Shown here: piece by piece, positions 32,771 through 43,568 of the stretch | How positions within the stretch are numbered: position 1 is the first letter of the stretch | Layout: every line of letters starts with the position of its first letter | Assembly: GCF_027594865.1 (NCBI RefSeq) | Contig: NZ_CP089391.1 | Location: 7,532,501-7,596,500 of the forward strand | DNA: 64,000 nt | Direction: 5' to 3' | Source: Bradyrhizobium xenonodulans | GTDB lineage: Bacteria; Pseudomonadota; Alphaproteobacteria; Rhizobiales; Xanthobacteraceae | Notes under the pieces: generated by a model | What the model was told of the DNA's origin: nothing | Databases searched by the model: none | Seen by the model: only the letters and a program-made list of their open reading frames with translations | Position numbers and translations under genes: made by a program

Positions 32771-33913
32771 ATGAAACCGTCCGTCAAGGCGAACCTCGCC
32801 GCATTCCAGCACGACGCCAGGCTGTATTTGACGCTCGGCATTGCCAACTGGTCGGTGTTCATCGACCACATCCCGAACAACGTCGTCAATTTGCTGACGT
32901 TGCGCAATTTCGGCTTCAGCGGCGCGGCCGACCTGTTCGTGTTCGTGGTGGGCTATGGCGTTGCCATCATCCACGGCAGGATGGCGCTGGAGCGCGGCTA
33001 TGTCGTCGCGGCGACGCGCATCTTCCGCCGCGTCTGGCGGCTCTACGCCGCCTATGTCGTGCTGTTCGTGATCTATATCGACGCCATCGCCTACGTCGCC
33101 TCGCAATCGATGGCGCCGGAGATCATCCACGAATACAACATCTCCGGCATCCTCGATCACCCGCTGCGCATCCTGGTCCGCGGGCTCGTGCTCCAGGAGG
33201 AGCCGCTGAACCTCGACCTGCTGCAACTGATGATCCCGCTGATGGCGTTCTTTCCGTTCGCGCTGTGGGGGCTGCTGCGGCGGCCGAACGTGACGCTTGC
33301 GGCATCGGTCGCGCTGTATGTCGCAGCGCGCTGGTTCGACTGGAATTTCCGGGTCTATCCCGACCAGGAGTGGACCTTCAATCCGCTGTGCTGGCAAATG
33401 CTCATGGTGCTGGGCGGATGGTTCGCCGTGACGGGCGCCTCCGGCCGCGCGCTGCACGGCCTATCCTGGCTGCGGATCCTCGCGGGTGCCTATCTCGTGT
33501 TCGCAATGGCCGTCACCTTGATGCGGCATTCGCCGGCGCTGTCCGTCCATTTGCCGGACTTCGTCCTCAACGGCATCGCGCCGACCGACAAGGAAAACCT
33601 CGCCCCCTATCGCGTGGTCCATTTCCTCGCGCTCGCCTTCCTCGCGACACATCTCATACCGGCCGATCACCCCGGCTTGAAATTGCGGCCGCTCCAGGCG
33701 GTGATCACATGCGGCGAGGAATGGCTCGCCGTGTTCTGCGTCGGCGTGTTCCTGTCCTTTGCCGGCCATCTCATCCTGATCACCGGGCCGAACCTGGTGG
33801 TGATGCAGATCGCCGTGAGCGCCGTCGGCTTCGTGGCGATGACGGCAGTGGCCTATTACATCTCCTGGTCGAAGCGGCAGGACCTGCCGGCCGCCTTGCG
33901 GCAGCAGGCCTGA
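32771..33913 (+). CDS. OpgC family membrane acyltransferase-like protein
   Basis: A 380-residue protein with about ten hydrophobic segments. The N-terminal LGIANWSVFIDHIPNNVVNLLTLRNF-like region and GFSGAADLFVFVVGYGVA are the marks of OpgC, which in Proteobacteria adds succinyl groups to osmoregulated periplasmic glucans; in Bradyrhizobium OpgC can also add other groups. The conserved histidine (DHIPNN near residue 35) may be catalytic. Cyclic glucan modification suits osmotic adaptation. The start ATG at 32771 has no clear Shine-Dalgarno site. A same-strand out-of-frame ORF covers the same bases but is not real. Confidence 0.88.
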   Translation: MKPSVKANLAAFQHDARLYLTLGIANWSVFIDHIPNNVVNLLTLRNFGFSGAADLFVFVVGYGVAIIHGRMALERGYVVAATRIFRRVWRLYAAYVVLFVIYIDAIAYVASQSMAPEIIHEYNISGILDHPLRILVRGLVLQEEPLNLDLLQLMIPLMAFFPFALWGLLRRPNVTLAASVALYVAARWFDWNFRVYPDQEWTFNPLCWQMLMVLGGWFAVTGASGRALHGLSWLRILAGAYLVFAMAVTLMRHSPALSVHLPDFVLNGIAPTDKENLAPYRVVHFLALAFLATHLIPADHPGLKLRPLQAVITCGEEWLAVFCVGVFLSFAGHLILITGPNLVVMQIAVSAVGFVAMTAVAYYISWSKRQDLPAALRQQA

Positions 33914-33991
33914 CCACACGATAATCGTGCGATTCTGCTAGGCCGAAAGCTGTGGCTGCGCTATTCGGGGACTCTGCGTGAGGAGACCGGC

Positions 33992-34606
33992 GTGGCGATG
34001 GCTAAGAGCGGAGGTGACGAGGCTGACAGCGCGCCGAGGCGCGGCCGGCCGCGGTCGATCGAGACCAGCAACGCCATCCTCGAAAGTGCCTATGCGCTGA
34101 TGGCCGCCACCGGCCTTGCCGCCACCACCATCGACGCCGTCGCGCGCCACTCCAGCGTCTCCAAGATGACGATCTACAAATGGTGGCCGTCGCGCGAGGC
34201 GCTGCTGATCGACGCCTTCCTTCATCACGCCGCGCAGATGCTGCCGCTGCCGCCCGCGAGTTCCGGCACCCCCGCGGCGCGCGCGCGCGGTCATGCCACG
34301 GCCTATGCCGAGGCGCTCCAGGGCGAATTCGGCAAGGTGCAACTCGCCGTGATCTCCGAATGCATCTCCAAGACCGGCTCGGCGGAGCTGTTCTACGCGC
34401 GCTACCTGCAATTCCGCCGCGACGCACTGGTCGAGATGATCGCCGCGGGCCAGACCGACGGCAGCATCCAGGCCGAGGGGCTGGCCGAGGACCTCTACGA
34501 CGCGATCTATGGCGGCCTGTTCTACCGCTACGTCTTCGGCATCGCACCGATCACGCCGGCCTACGCGCGCAACCTGGTCGATCTCGTTTTGCGCCCCAAA
34601 GGCTAG
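33992..34606 (+). CDS. TetR/AcrR family transcriptional regulator
   Basis: A 204-residue repressor. The N-terminal helix-turn-helix is complete: RPRSIETSNAILESAY at about residues 18-33, then GLAATTIDAVARHSSVSKMTIYKWWPSREAL at 41-72. The C-terminal domain (about 90-195) is the ligand and dimer part; no ligand can be inferred. GTG 33992 is chosen because GAGGAG lies six bases upstream of it; an in-frame ATG follows two codons later. The gene follows opgC after 78 bases and ends six bases before the convergent kinase gene. Confidence 0.92.
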   Translation: MAMAKSGGDEADSAPRRGRPRSIETSNAILESAYALMAATGLAATTIDAVARHSSVSKMTIYKWWPSREALLIDAFLHHAAQMLPLPPASSGTPAARARGHATAYAEALQGEFGKVQLAVISECISKTGSAELFYARYLQFRRDALVEMIAAGQTDGSIQAEGLAEDLYDAIYGGLFYRYVFGIAPITPAYARNLVDLVLRPKG

Positions 34607-34612
34607 CGCGAC

Positions 34613-36271
34613 TTACTTGGCCGGCCGCACCGGCGCCGAGATCCTGTCCGTGCGGTCGCGCTCGGTCATGTCGACCACCGTCTCCATCGGCGCGGTCAGC
34701 TCATAGACGTAGGAGACGTCGGTGAAGTAGCGCTTGGCGGTGCCGCCCAGTGCTTCGGGCGCGACGCGGTCGAGCAGGATCAGGCCGAAATCGGAATCCG
34801 GGCGCCGCGTCGCCTCGCTGGTGTTGAACTCCTCCCAGCGGAAATTGAAAATCTCGCTGGACTCCTCGCCCGTCACCGTCCAGTTCGCGGTGATGTGCGG
34901 ATGCTTTCCGACCAGCGACAGACCTTCGTCGGAGTGCGAGGCGAGTTCGAAGAACAGCAGCGACAGGCTCTGCGCCGCGCGCGCGCTGACCGCGATGTCG
35001 GGGCCGGTGACGGCGATGCGGTCGGCATGCGGGATGGCGCGCGCCTCGAACAGGCCCTTCAGCTTGACGCCCTGCCACTGGCTCTCGCTGAGCAGCGAGA
35101 CCACGTTGGACATGGCATGGATGCGGCCGATCAGCAGTTCGCGCGCGGCGTCGATGTCGGAGCCGTGGCGCAGCGTGCGCGTCACGATCGACTGGATCAC
35201 CGCCAGGATGTTCTTGACCCGGTGGTTGAGCTCGTCGATCACGGCGGTCAACCGGCGCTCGAAGCCGATCCGCACCTGGATTTCGCGGCTGAGCCGCAGA
35301 TTGTTGTAGGCGACATAGCCGAACAGGCCGCACACCATCGCGGTGATGGCAAAGCCGATCGCGGCCACGATGATCGCGGTCTGCTCGGCGCGCCGCGCCG
35401 AATTGGTCTTGGCGTAATAGCCGAGTTGCCAGTCGCGGCCGCCAAAGCTCATCGTGCGCGTCGCCGACGGCGTCGGCCCCTCCGCCGTCGTCATGCGCGA
35501 GGAGACCACGCCCTGGTCGTTGGCAACGAGCTCGCCACCTTCCTTCCGCGGATCCTTCAGCGCGACCGCAAACAACGACATGTCGTCATTGGTCAGCATC
35601 AGCGAGGCGAGCTCGTAGGAAAATGTGATGAAGCCCGCCGGCTCGGTTGCGCCCTCGGGAATGACGGGCGCGGCCACGATGATGCCGACCGGGCCGCCGC
35701 CGCGCAGGAGCGGAATCGGGTCCGAGGCGACCGACCTCTTCTCGACCCGCGCACGCGTCAGCATCGCGCTGCGCACCGGATCCTGCTCGTAGCTGCGGCC
35801 GGGCAGCGCCTTGGTCTCGTTGCTGCGGGGTTCGAGATCCATCAGCACGTCGATCGGCTGGGTGACCCCAGCAAGGTCGATCGGCTTGTCGTCATAGGTG
35901 CGGATTTTCGGGTTGGGGAAGCCGGCGCTCGCGATCGCGGCCTGCGCCGGCACCAGCTCATTCGGCTTCAGCCGGGCGACCCACCCGGCCACCACGAAAT
36001 CGGTCTTGAAGGCGTAGATGGCCGAGCGCAGTGGCTCCAGCATGTTCGGCTTGATCACCGATGGCGTGCGGAACAGGCCTGAGGCGACACGCGCGAGCAG
36101 CTCGCGCTCGGTCAACCGGTCCTGGACCAGGCTTGCGTGAACGTCGATCGCGCGCGCCAGCGCGATCCGGTCCAGCGCCAGCTCCTGGTCGTGGACACGA
36201 TAGGCCGCGAGCCCGGAGAGCAGGGCCCCGAGCAGAGCGATGAAGCCGATGATGAAACCCAGCCGGACCAC
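34613..36271 (-). CDS. CHASE-HWE histidine-kinase-like membrane protein, degenerate ATP site
   Basis: A 552-residue sensor. TM1 is at residues 5-24; a periplasmic CHASE domain spans about 60-290; TM2 is at about 305-327; then a helix and the HWE H-box DELNHRVKNILAVIQ, with the phospho-acceptor His near 349. The WE motif RWEEF is present near 479. However, the N-box that binds Mg-ATP is FELASHSDEGLSL instead of the usual HELATNAxKYGALS, so the invariant Asn is missing, and the G-box RRGFG is reduced to DSDFG. Such a protein may phosphorylate poorly or act as a scaffold. It starts with GTG without a clear Shine-Dalgarno site. It is convergent with the TetR gene. Confidence 0.88.
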   Translation of the reverse strand: MVRLGFIIGFIALLGALLSGLAAYRVHDQELALDRIALARAIDVHASLVQDRLTERELLARVASGLFRTPSVIKPNMLEPLRSAIYAFKTDFVVAGWVARLKPNELVPAQAAIASAGFPNPKIRTYDDKPIDLAGVTQPIDVLMDLEPRSNETKALPGRSYEQDPVRSAMLTRARVEKRSVASDPIPLLRGGGPVGIIVAAPVIPEGATEPAGFITFSYELASLMLTNDDMSLFAVALKDPRKEGGELVANDQGVVSSRMTTAEGPTPSATRTMSFGGRDWQLGYYAKTNSARRAEQTAIIVAAIGFAITAMVCGLFGYVAYNNLRLSREIQVRIGFERRLTAVIDELNHRVKNILAVIQSIVTRTLRHGSDIDAARELLIGRIHAMSNVVSLLSESQWQGVKLKGLFEARAIPHADRIAVTGPDIAVSARAAQSLSLLFFELASHSDEGLSLVGKHPHITANWTVTGEESSEIFNFRWEEFNTSEATRRPDSDFGLILLDRVAPEALGGTAKRYFTDVSYVYELTAPMETVVDMTERDRTDRISAPVRPAK

Positions 36272-36570
36272 TTCGACTACTCAGGCGAAAGCAGCAGGTC
36301 GGCAATAAACACGGAGCATATGAACGCCGCTCGAACGGCCATGTGCCGAAACAGAGTGGACCCCAGTGACGGAGATAATGAAGGAGGAGGCATCAGTACG
36401 CAACTTCGGTCGCCTGAAAAGCTTAATCCGCCCGGCCGATGGTCTGGCCATGAAGGCTTTGCTCCGGGCACCGGAGGTAGTTAATCGCCGTGTCCGAAAT
36501 TTGTTCCGCAGATGCGGCTTTTGCCCCAGGCGTTAACGGCCGGAAATGCCTGCGCCATGTCGTCGCGCCG

Positions 36571-37194
36571 TCAGCTGGCCCGTTTCAGGCCACCTTTGGC
36601 CTCGATGAAGCCGACGATACGGTCGAGCCCCTCGCTCTTCTTCAGGTTGGTCATGACGAAGGGCCGGGTGCCACGCATGCGTCTGGCGTCGGTGTCCATC
36701 TTCTCCAGGGACGCCCCGACATGGGGCGCCAGGTCGATCTTGTTGATGACCAGGAGGTCGGACCGGGTGATGCCGGGGCCCCCCTTGGACGGGATCTTGT
36801 CGCCGGCAGCGACGTCGATGACGTAGATGGTGAGGTCGGCGAGCTCCGGGGAAAAAGTGGCAGCGAGATTGTCGCCGCCCGATTCGATCAGCACGAGGTC
36901 GAGCCCGGGAAACTTGGCGCGCATATCCGCAACCGCGGCCAGGTTCATCGAAGCGTCCTCGCGGATCGCGGTGTGCGGGCAGCCGCCGGTCTCGACGCCG
37001 GCGATGCGATCCGGGGTCAGCGAGCCCGAGCGTACTAGGAATTCCGCATCCCATTTGGTGTAGATGTCGTTGGTGATCGCGGCGATATCGTAGCGCTCGC
37101 GCATGGTCTTGCAGAGCAGGTCCATCAGCGCGGTCTTGCCCGATCCGACCGGGCCGCCGACGCCGACACGCAGGGGACCGTGAGATTTCGACAT
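36571..37194 (-). CDS. ureG: Urease accessory GTPase UreG
   Basis: A 207-residue SIMIBI GTPase that loads nickel into urease with UreD, UreF and UreE. The P-loop [15 protein letters not shown] is near residue 10, followed by [14 protein letters not shown], the Cys-Pro-His nickel-binding motif [15 protein letters not shown] near 70, [15 protein letters not shown] near 105 and the NKID guanine motif near 150. ATG 37194 is preferred to an ATG 12 codons upstream that lies in the spacer after ureF. It is the last gene of the cluster and is followed by 299 bases that separate it from the kinase gene start. Confidence 0.97.
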   Translation of the reverse strand: MSKSHGPLRVGVGGPVGSGKTALMDLLCKTMRERYDIAAITNDIYTKWDAEFLVRSGSLTPDRIAGVETGGCPHTAIREDASMNLAAVADMRAKFPGLDLVLIESGGDNLAATFSPELADLTIYVIDVAAGDKIPSKGGPGITRSDLLVINKIDLAPHVGASLEKMDTDARRMRGTRPFVMTNLKKSEGLDRIVGFIEAKGGLKRAS

Positions 37195-37233
37195 GTAACC
37201 CACTCTCTCTTGATCAGTTGAAGGCCGCATCGC

Positions 37234-37962
37234 TCACGAGCGAAACAGCCGCGTATATTGCGTCTCGTGCCGCAGGCTGGCGAGATCGGCGCGGAAGGTC
37301 GCGCTGCCGAGATCGTCCAGCGTCGCGTGCAGCGCACGATTGGCGGTCGTGGCAACGGCAGCTTCCAGTCTCACCAGCACGCGCTGGCTATCGGTCTGGC
37401 CGAGCGGAACGAGGCGGCTCGCCGCAGAAATCCAGTTCGAGACCAATGCATGCAGGAAGGCGTGCAGCGTCGGCGCCAGCGGCACGCCGTGCATCGCGGC
37501 GACGACACCGACGGCAACCGGATAAACCAGTGGCGTGCGGCATGCCGCGACCATGGCATCCAGCCCGTCGGCATCCCACGCGGCGCGGGCGATCTCGACG
37601 AAGGCGCGCCCTTGCGAGGTCGTCTCGAGCTGCCGCTCGCGCGACGGCACGAAGGCGGCGGCGAGTTCCGCGATATCGTTCAAGGTCGCCTCATCGCCGG
37701 CCTCAGCCACGCGATAGGCGTGGACCAGGAACGTCGCATCGCAGAAGCCGGAGCCATCGCCAAGCATCGCGTCGAGCCAATCGGCGAGCGTTGCGGTGTC
37801 GGTGATGTCGCCGGCCTCGACTGCCCATTCGAGGCCACTGGAATAAGAGAAGCCGCCGACCGGAAAGGCCGGCGACAGCCAGGTCATCAGCCGGTACAGC
37901 GCCGCCGCCTCGCGCTCGGCGAGGTCACAGGCCGCGACCGGCTCATTTGTGGTCGTGAGCAT
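37234..37962 (-). CDS. ureF: Urease accessory protein UreF
   Basis: A 242-residue helical protein that bridges UreD and UreG in the urease maturation complex. The signature [23 protein letters not shown] is near residue 28, and [12 protein letters not shown] is near 120. The ATG at 37962 is chosen; an in-frame extension to 38160 is an artefact of the opposite-frame histidine-codon repeat in ureE. The first 20 bases of ureF overlap the end of ureE, so translation is coupled. The C-terminus ends [11 protein letters not shown], typical for rhizobial UreF. Confidence 0.95.
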   Translation of the reverse strand: MLTTTNEPVAACDLAEREAAALYRLMTWLSPAFPVGGFSYSSGLEWAVEAGDITDTATLADWLDAMLGDGSGFCDATFLVHAYRVAEAGDEATLNDIAELAAAFVPSRERQLETTSQGRAFVEIARAAWDADGLDAMVAACRTPLVYPVAVGVVAAMHGVPLAPTLHAFLHALVSNWISAASRLVPLGQTDSQRVLVRLEAAVATTANRALHATLDDLGSATFRADLASLRHETQYTRLFRS

Positions 37963-38587
37963 GCTTGTGGCCGTGGTGATGGTCGGGGTGGTCGCAATGC
38001 TCGTCGTGGTGATGATGATCGTGGCTATGATCATGCGCGGCGTGGTCATGATGATGGTGGTCATGGCCGTGATGATCGTGGTGGTCCTGACCATGATCAT
38101 GGTGATGATGACCGTGATCGTGACGCGCATGATCATCGTGGTCGTGCGCGTGACCGGCATCGGCGTAGGCCCCGCCTTCGGGATCGAACGGTGCGTCGAT
38201 CTCGATCACGCGCGCACCGAGCCCCTTCACCATCGCCTCGATGACGTGGTCGCGGCGGATGCGCAAGGACTTGGCCATGATCTGGGTCGGCAGATGGCGG
38301 TTGCCGAGGTGCCAGCCGACGCGGATGAGGTGGTGCGGATCGCGGCCGCGGATCTCGAGCAACGGCTCGGGCGCCGCCACCACCTCGACCAGCCGGCCGT
38401 CCTCCAGCACCAGCGCGTCACCGCCACGCAGCGCGACGGCGTTCTCCAGGTCGAGCAGGAATTCGAGCCCCCGCGTCCCCGTCATGGCCATGCGGCGGCG
38501 GTGCCGATCGTCGAAATCGAGCACGACCGTATCCGCTGCGGCTTCCGTGAAGCGGTGTTGTCCCCTGACCTGCGTCGCCCGGATCAT
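37943..38587 (-). CDS. ureE: Urease nickel metallochaperone UreE with long His-rich tail
   Basis: A 214-residue protein. Residues 1-142 are the UreE fold: a peptide-binding N-domain with RGQHRF, and a nickel-binding C-domain with [27 protein letters not shown] near residue 80. The C-terminal ~70 residues form a tail with 37 histidines mixed with Asp and Gly, a nickel-binding and storage segment; it also contains one Cys (EHCDHPD). Such tails occur in some rhizobia and Klebsiella, but this one is long. UreE delivers nickel to UreG/UreF/UreD. The ureF start codon lies inside the tail's coding sequence. Confidence 0.95.
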   Translation of the reverse strand: MIRATQVRGQHRFTEAAADTVVLDFDDRHRRRMAMTGTRGLEFLLDLENAVALRGGDALVLEDGRLVEVVAAPEPLLEIRGRDPHHLIRVGWHLGNRHLPTQIMAKSLRIRRDHVIEAMVKGLGARVIEIDAPFDPEGGAYADAGHAHDHDDHARHDHGHHHHDHGQDHHDHHGHDHHHHDHAAHDHSHDHHHHDEHCDHPDHHHGHKHAHDHK

Positions 38588-38600
38588 GCGCTTTATCCTG

Positions 38601-38900
38601 TTACCGTGTCTCGACCTTCTCGGGCGTGATCACCTCGATCTTCGGCGGCGCCGTGAAACACTTCACCGCGACGCGGCCGAACGTCTTCATGTGCTCCATG
38701 CCTCGATGCGGCACCAGCGCCTCGGCGTTCTCCCACTGCTCGACGAACACCATCTTGCTGGGATCGGTCACGCTCTCATGCAGATCATAGGCGATATTGC
38801 CGGGCTCCTTCCGCGTCTCCTTGATGCAGGCGGTGGCCGCTGCAATGAATTCGGCGCGCGTCTCGGGCTTGATGGTCAAGGTGGCAACGACGTAGATCAC
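38601..38900 (-). CDS. Putative quinol monooxygenase (ABM-fold)
   Basis: A 99-residue protein of the antibiotic biosynthesis monooxygenase (ABM) family, similar to YgiN: a beta-alpha-beta fold with [17 protein letters not shown] at the N-terminus and [16 protein letters not shown] in the middle. The family includes small cofactor-less monooxygenases and quinol oxidases. It sits between ureC and ureE on the same strand, 13 bases before ureE and 139 bases after ureC, so it is transcribed within the urease cluster though it has no known part in urea hydrolysis. Its role here is unknown. Confidence 0.82.
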   Translation of the reverse strand: MIYVVATLTIKPETRAEFIAAATACIKETRKEPGNIAYDLHESVTDPSKMVFVEQWENAEALVPHRGMEHMKTFGRVAVKCFTAPPKIEVITPEKVETR

Positions 38901-39039
38901 GAGAAATCCTCCCGGCTTTTCTTCTGGTTCAAGATACCGGGCGGGACATTAGACCAGGCGGGATCGAACGCAACACCGTAAATCCGCTCCCCCGGAGGCG
39001 CACTCGGGATTCTTTTGGGACCTGCGTCGAGGCGCTATT

Positions 39040-40751
<1,712 letters not shown>

Positions 40752-40755
<4 letters not shown>

Positions 40756-41291
40756 AGTGAACTCCTTGCAAGCTTGACGGTGTCGTCAAACATCTGGTCG
40801 AGCGTTGCGTTGCCGCCACGACAACCTGCGACAACTTTCTCGGCCCATTCGACGTAATCGATGAGGTCTTCGCGCTCTTCACCGCTTGGATCGGAATGAA
40901 TGCGCGCGCGGGTGTTACTGATCTTGTCGGCAATCTTGATCAGCTTGGCGCCCGGCGATTTGTGCGGAGCGCCCTCGATCTGTTTCTGCCGCCGCTTGGT
41001 TTTCGGCCGATTCATGTCGTCGGTGCATTCGGCGACGAGCGAAGCGACACGCTCGGAGAATGTTTGCGCGAGCTCCTCGCGCGTCGTCTCAGTGTCTTCG
41101 ACCGTATCGTGCAGCCAGCCGGCCGCAACCAGCTCGGCGTCGGCACCATCGGTCACGATCGCAAGCAGGTTCGCGACCTCGGCGAGATGATTGATATAGG
41201 GCTCCCTGCCGCGGCCCTTGCGCGCCATTCCGCTATGGCGGCGCGCAGCGAGCTCGGCGGCCTCGGAGACAAGGCGGATCGGTGAGAGCAT
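40752..41291 (-). CDS. MESH1-like HD-domain hydrolase inside the urease operon
   Basis: A 179-residue protein with a RelA/SpoT-type HD domain. The metal-binding His is in [12 protein letters not shown] near residue 36, the HD pair in [14 protein letters not shown] near 60, and the later Asp in KIADKISNT near 123. There is no synthetase or regulatory domain, so it resembles the small alarmone hydrolases (MESH1-like), which cleave (p)ppGpp. Activity has not been shown for this protein. It lies between ureB (57 bases) and ureC (four-base overlap) in the operon, an insertion seen in some rhizobia. It could link urea nitrogen supply to the stringent response; this is inference. Confidence 0.85.
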
Positions 41292-41348
41292 GGCGGTATC
41301 CTCCGTTTCGCTCTCAACCGTGCCGTGCCATGCTCGTTCCTGTGCGGC

Positions 41349-41654
41349 TCACAGCTTCCCCATCACGTCGCCACGAAAACCGTAGATGGTCTTCTTCCCG
41401 GCCATGGCGACGAGCTGGACGTCGCGGGTCTGGCCCGGCTCGAAACGCACGGCAGTGCCGGCGGCGATGTCGAGACGCATGCCGCGGGACTTCCGGCGGT
41501 CGAACTTCAGCGCGGGATTGGTCTCGAAGAAATGGTAGTGCGAGCCGACCTGGATCGGGCGGTCGCCGGTGTTGGCCACCGTCAGCGTCACGGTCTTGCG
41601 GCCGGCATTGAGCTCGATCTCGCCGTCCTGGATGAAGAGTTCGCCGGGGATCAT
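41349..41654 (-). CDS. ureB: Urease subunit beta
   Basis: A 101-residue structural subunit. It starts [18 protein letters not shown], the standard UreB N-terminus, and contains [21 protein letters not shown] near residue 30 and [25 protein letters not shown] near 60. It forms the (alpha-beta-gamma)3 urease. Nine bases separate it from ureA upstream; the HD-domain gene follows 57 bases later. In most bacteria ureC follows ureB directly, so the insertion here is unusual. Confidence 0.97.
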   Translation of the reverse strand: MIPGELFIQDGEIELNAGRKTVTLTVANTGDRPIQVGSHYHFFETNPALKFDRRKSRGMRLDIAAGTAVRFEPGQTRDVQLVAMAGKKTIYGFRGDVMGKL

Positions 41655-41663
41655 ATTGCGCTC

Positions 41664-41966
41664 CTACCTGATCGGCTCATGCACGGTGACGAGCTTGGTG
41701 CCATCCGGGAACGTCGCCTCGACCTGGATGTCGTGGATCATCTCGGGGATACCAGGCATCACCTGCTCGCGGGTGAGGACCTGCGCGCCGGATTGCATCA
41801 GCTCGGCGACCGTGCGGCCGTCGCGCGCGCCTTCGAGAATGAAATCGGAAATGATCGCGATCGCCTCGGGATGGTTGAGCTTGACGCCGCGATCCAGCCG
41901 GCGGCGGGCCACGATGGCCGCCATCGAGATCAGAAGCTTGTCCTTTTCGCGGGGAGACAGGTTCAT
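41664..41966 (-). CDS. ureA: Urease subunit gamma
   Basis: A 100-residue structural subunit of standard length, beginning [23 protein letters not shown] and containing [24 protein letters not shown] and [22 protein letters not shown], all hallmarks of UreA. It makes up the urease core with UreB and UreC. It follows ureD after 37 bases and precedes ureB by nine. No separate promoter is seen before it. Confidence 0.97.
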   Translation of the reverse strand: MNLSPREKDKLLISMAAIVARRRLDRGVKLNHPEAIAIISDFILEGARDGRTVAELMQSGAQVLTREQVMPGIPEMIHDIQVEATFPDGTKLVTVHEPIR

Positions 41967-42003
41967 GAAGAATCTCTTCCGTTCAACACATCAATTCAGC
42001 CGG

Positions 42004-42834
42004 TCAATTCAGCCAGAGTCGCGGCAGCGCGGCCCCGGTGCGCGCCAGCACGGCCATCATGTCGGCACGCAAACGTGCCGCATCTTGGGCACAGAACCGC
42101 GCCATTGCAAAGCCATTCCAGGCCGAGATTCCGACCTCGCCTGAGAATGAGTCCGACGCCTCGCGGAGGCGCTCGACCAGGGCCTCGTCGCCGGGCACGA
42201 TCAGCGCCGTGCCGATCGCGGCGCCATCCTTGGCAACGGCAGGTCGCCCAAGCTTGGCGCCGACATGGCCGTCGAGCCTGACGGTCTCGGCGAACACCAG
42301 CCGGCCACCGCGACGCAGCCGCCAGCGATCGACGAACTCGCCCTGCTCCATCCGCTCGCCCATGGCGGTGCGGCCGAACACGACGATCTCGCAAAGCAGG
42401 AGCGAGGCAGCGCCATCGAGTTCGATGTCGAAACGGCGATGGACCCGGGCGCGATCAAACAGGATCGTCTCCTGGGGCAGCCAGGACAGATGCGCACCCG
42501 CGGCAACCCTCAGCGAGATATTGAGCTGCGCTGCCGCGCCCGGCGCGCGATAGACCTTTTCGGCCGCCGCCGTCGTCAGCGTGAGGCGCGCGCCCTCGCC
42601 CGCCGCGATGTCGATATCGAAATTGTCCCCACCGGCAACGCCGCCGGCCGTGTTGACGAAGACGCCGGAGAGCCCCTCACCTTCCGGCGAGGGAAAACGT
42701 ACGCGCAGGGAGCCGGACTCATGCAAGACGCCGCGCCGCGTTACGCCGTCACGCGCATGGACGTCGAAGCGCACCGCGCCACGGGCGCGGTTGGCTTCGA
42801 AAACCTCTGATGTAACTGAAACGTCGCTGCGCAT
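42004..42834 (-). CDS. ureD: Urease accessory protein UreD
   Basis: A 276-residue scaffold (UreH in some naming) that binds apo-urease and recruits UreF and UreG. The motif FVNTAGGVAGGDNFDIDI near residue 60, TTAAAEKVYRAPG near 88 and AHLSWLPQETILFDRARVHR near 115 are conserved. It starts 35 bases after the urtE stop on the same strand and precedes ureA, forming the bridge between the urea transporter and urease parts of the supercluster. Confidence 0.94.
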   Translation of the reverse strand: MRSDVSVTSEVFEANRARGAVRFDVHARDGVTRRGVLHESGSLRVRFPSPEGEGLSGVFVNTAGGVAGGDNFDIDIAAGEGARLTLTTAAAEKVYRAPGAAAQLNISLRVAAGAHLSWLPQETILFDRARVHRRFDIELDGAASLLLCEIVVFGRTAMGERMEQGEFVDRWRLRRGGRLVFAETVRLDGHVGAKLGRPAVAKDGAAIGTALIVPGDEALVERLREASDSFSGEVGISAWNGFAMARFCAQDAARLRADMMAVLARTGAALPRLWLN

Positions 42835-42869
42835 CCGCCTCCCCAGCCGGCCGCGGCAGAAATTCGGGA

Positions 42870-43565
42870 CTACAGCGCCATCTGGCGGCTGATTTCGGCC
42901 GGGTCGAGATTGGAGCGGTCGCAGGTGAACTTCACCGCGCCGCGATCCATCACCGCAAAACTGTCGCCGAGTTCGCAGGCAAAGTCGAGATATTGTTCGA
43001 CCAGCACGATGGCGATGTTGCCGAGATTGCGCAGATACGAGATGGCGCGGCCGATGTCCTTGATGATCGAGGGCTGAATGCCCTCGGTCGGCTCGTCGAG
43101 CAGGAGGAGCTTCGGCCGCATCACCAGCGCGCGGCCGATCGCGAGCTGCTGCTGCTGGCCGCCGGAGAGGTCGCCGCCGCGCCGGCCGAGCATGGATTGC
43201 AGCACCGGGAAGAGCGAGAACACGTCGTCCGGAATATGCTTGTCCTCGCGCTTGAGCGGGCCGAATCCGGTCTTGAGATTCTCCTCCACCGTCAGCAGCG
43301 GAAAAATCTCGCGGCCCTGCGGCACGAAGCCGATGCCCTTGCGCGCCCGCTCATAGGGCTTCAGGCCCGTGATGTCGCTGCCGTCGAGCACGATCGCGCC
43401 TGAGGAGATCGGATATTGTCCGACCATGGCGCGGAGCAGCGAGGTCTTGCCGACGCCGTTGCGCCCGAGCACGCATGTGACCTTGCCGGGTTCGGCCGCG
43501 ATCGAGACGCCTCGCAGCGCCTGCGCGGCGCCGTAGAACAGGTTGATGTCCTTGACTTCAAGCAT
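42870..43565 (-). CDS. urtE: Urea ABC transporter ATP-binding protein UrtE
   Basis: A 231-residue ATPase of the LivF type. Walker A GRNGVGKTSLLRA is near residue 35, the Q-loop near 83, signature LSGGQQQQLAIGRAL near 134 and Walker B LLLLDEPTEGIQPS near 155. The VEQYLDFA region near 192 is the switch histidine position with Gln-Tyr, as in UrtE/LivF. It starts three bases after urtD. With UrtD it powers high-affinity urea import. The ends ISRQMAL is the usual UrtE C-terminus. Confidence 0.95.
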   Translation of the reverse strand: MLEVKDINLFYGAAQALRGVSIAAEPGKVTCVLGRNGVGKTSLLRAMVGQYPISSGAIVLDGSDITGLKPYERARKGIGFVPQGREIFPLLTVEENLKTGFGPLKREDKHIPDDVFSLFPVLQSMLGRRGGDLSGGQQQQLAIGRALVMRPKLLLLDEPTEGIQPSIIKDIGRAISYLRNLGNIAIVLVEQYLDFACELGDSFAVMDRGAVKFTCDRSNLDPAEISRQMAL

Positions 43566-43568
43566 TGC

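Noticed and set aside
32764..33924. A long same-strand frame overlapping opgC, 386 codons
   Set aside because: It is rich in Arg, Pro and Ala without hydrophobic pattern, while the frame from 32771 is a clear OpgC membrane protein.
36378..36536. Plus-strand 52-codon frame between the kinase and ureG genes
   Set aside because: Basic, Arg-rich, no family resemblance, and only a poorly spaced GGAG; the 299-base gap otherwise shows no gene or clear promoter.
37963..38160. N-terminal extension of ureF rich in Thr, Ile and Met
   Set aside because: It arises from the same ureE repeat in another frame; the UreF core begins at the ATG at 37962.
37949..38629. Plus-strand Val/Met-rich frame that looks like a membrane protein
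   Set aside because: It is the complement of the histidine-codon repeat in ureE; the hydrophobicity is a codon artefact.
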